DNA of 64,000 nucleotides from Ignavibacteriales bacterium (GTDB lineage: Bacteria; Bacteroidota; Ignavibacteria; Ignavibacteriales; Ignavibacteriaceae), in the NCBI GenBank assembly GCA_016709765.1, contig JADJMD010000012.1, positions 248,001 to 312,000 of the forward strand, in the 5' to 3' direction. Each line of letters begins with the position of its first letter. Positions within the stretch are counted from its first letter, which is position 1. A model generated the notes under the pieces. The model was not told the origin of the DNA. It saw nothing but the letters and a program-made list of their open reading frames with translations, and made no database searches. This document shows positions 63,314-64,000 of this stretch, one piece after another. The translations under genes were made by a program, and so were the position numbers.

Positions 63314-64000
63314 ATGATTGAAAAAAATAAAAAATTAAATATTGTTTTTGAATATTTTGCAATTGCATTTGGTGCCGCAATTATGGCAATCGGGATTGGA
63401 ATTTTTCTAGTTGATGCTAAAGTTGTTCCCGGTGGAGTAAGTGGTCTTTCAATGAGTATTCACTATCTAACTGGATTGCCTGTAGGTTTGATGATTTGGG
63501 TGTTAAATATTCCTCTCTACATTTGGGGAGTAAAAGAATTTGGAAAAGACTTTGGTATTAGAACTTTTTTTGGATTCACACTTAATTCATTCTTTATAGA
63601 TTTTTTTAGAGGTGATATTCCAGGATTTGATTTTATTCGATTACAAGACACACCTACAATAAAAAATCTACAACAAAATGATTTTATGTTTTTAATCCTG
63701 ATAGGAGCTGCACTTTTAGGAATAGGTTTGGGAATCATTTTTAAATTTAAAGCAACTACCGGTGGTTCTGATATTGTTGCAGCAATAATGCAAAAACGTT
63801 TTGGAACAAAACCCGGTATGGCAATTATGATCACTGATTTCTTTGTAATTATAATTGCGGGTATTATAATTGAGTTTAAAGGAATTGCAGGTGATCGTTC
63901 TGCGGTTACACTTACCTTTTACTCATTGTTCCTACTCTTTATTTCCAGCCGTTTGGTTGATGTTATTATTGATGGATTTGATTACGCGCGTTCTGTGAAC
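63314..64000 (+). CDS. YitT-family membrane protein, 3' end cut by window edge
   Basis: An open frame from the ATG at 63314 to the right edge, 229 codons, no stop. The first five hydrophobic segments carry family motifs: VVPGGVSGLS in the first part and KATTGGSDIVAAIMQKRFG in the third. YitT proteins (DUF161 plus DUF2179) are predicted transporters or channels of unknown substrate. The C-terminal DUF2179 domain would lie outside the window. Confidence 0.9.
   Translation, partial: MIEKNKKLNIVFEYFAIAFGAAIMAIGIGIFLVDAKVVPGGVSGLSMSIHYLTGLPVGLMIWVLNIPLYIWGVKEFGKDFGIRTFFGFTLNSFFIDFFRGDIPGFDFIRLQDTPTIKNLQQNDFMFLILIGAALLGIGLGIIFKFKATTGGSDIVAAIMQKRFGTKPGMAIMITDFFVIIIAGIIIEFKGIAGDRSAVTLTFYSLFLLFISSRLVDVIIDGFDYARSVN

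Overview
The window is AT-rich bacterial chromosome with dense, mostly minus-strand gene runs and no phage, IS, CRISPR or RNA gene that I could identify. Three secreted proteins end in the NYPNPFNP-type C-terminal sorting domain of the type IX secretion system. Together with a TonB-dependent receptor, flotillin/NfeD, a RecQ with HRDC and several Bacteroidota-type families, this points to the Bacteroidota/Chlorobi group. The NYPNPFNP style, clear Shine-Dalgarno sequences and TTGACA-type -35 boxes fit the Ignavibacteria best; that placement is inference.

Layout. 1-6.6 kb (minus): a truncated GH13 alpha-amylase-family gene, then FAD dehydrogenase, SDR oxidoreductase, acetate kinase and 3-hydroxyacyl-CoA dehydrogenase. 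6.9-9.8 kb: a large T9SS-exported BNR-repeat protein with a strong terminator. 9.9-16.1 kb: recQ (plus) converging on gapA-pgk-rhomboid-DUF4296 lipoprotein (minus). 16.3-21.5 kb: ferritin (plus) converging on nuoABCDEF (minus); nuoG-N are absent here. 21.7-25.2 kb (plus): outer-membrane-like protein, RsbW-like ATPase, malate dehydrogenase. 25.3-35.5 kb (minus): rplU-rpmA; a compact operon of membrane protein, xseA, xseB, dxs, Gfo/Idh oxidoreductase, response regulator and histidine kinase; then a TonB-dependent receptor. 36.5-39.5 kb (plus): NfeD, flotillin, small membrane protein, DinB-like protein. 39.5-42.5 kb (minus): the two PLP enzymes of transsulfuration, with a GIY-YIG gene bracketed by REP-like hairpins between them. 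42.5-50.3 kb: a purine-rich gap with a G9-interrupted possible ORF, then fmt/def, an M29 aminopeptidase, two paralogous envelope proteins, an MFS transporter and PepD. 50.3-55.7 kb: PqqD-like protein, OPT oligopeptide transporter, PAS histidine kinase, TIGR02757 protein. 55.8-64 kb: carboxypeptidase-regulatory-like protein, vWA protein with a vestigial TonB-plug segment, polysaccharide deacetylase, two T9SS proteins and a truncated YitT transporter.

How it works together. Central metabolism (GAPDH, PGK, malate dehydrogenase, complex I input module, acetate kinase) sits beside peptide scavenging (OPT, PepD, M29 aminopeptidase) and polysaccharide handling (GH13, deacetylase), suggesting a heterotroph using sugars and peptides.

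The most unusual structure is a four-copy family of REP-like hairpins with a conserved loop and covarying stems, in two inverted pairs, one of which brackets the solitary GIY-YIG nuclease gene. Other points of interest are recurrent near-identical terminator stems, a terminator whose T-tract runs into the start codon of the PqqD-like gene, a phase-variable-looking G9 tract, an SDR lacking the YxxxK pair, and the vWA/plug fusion.
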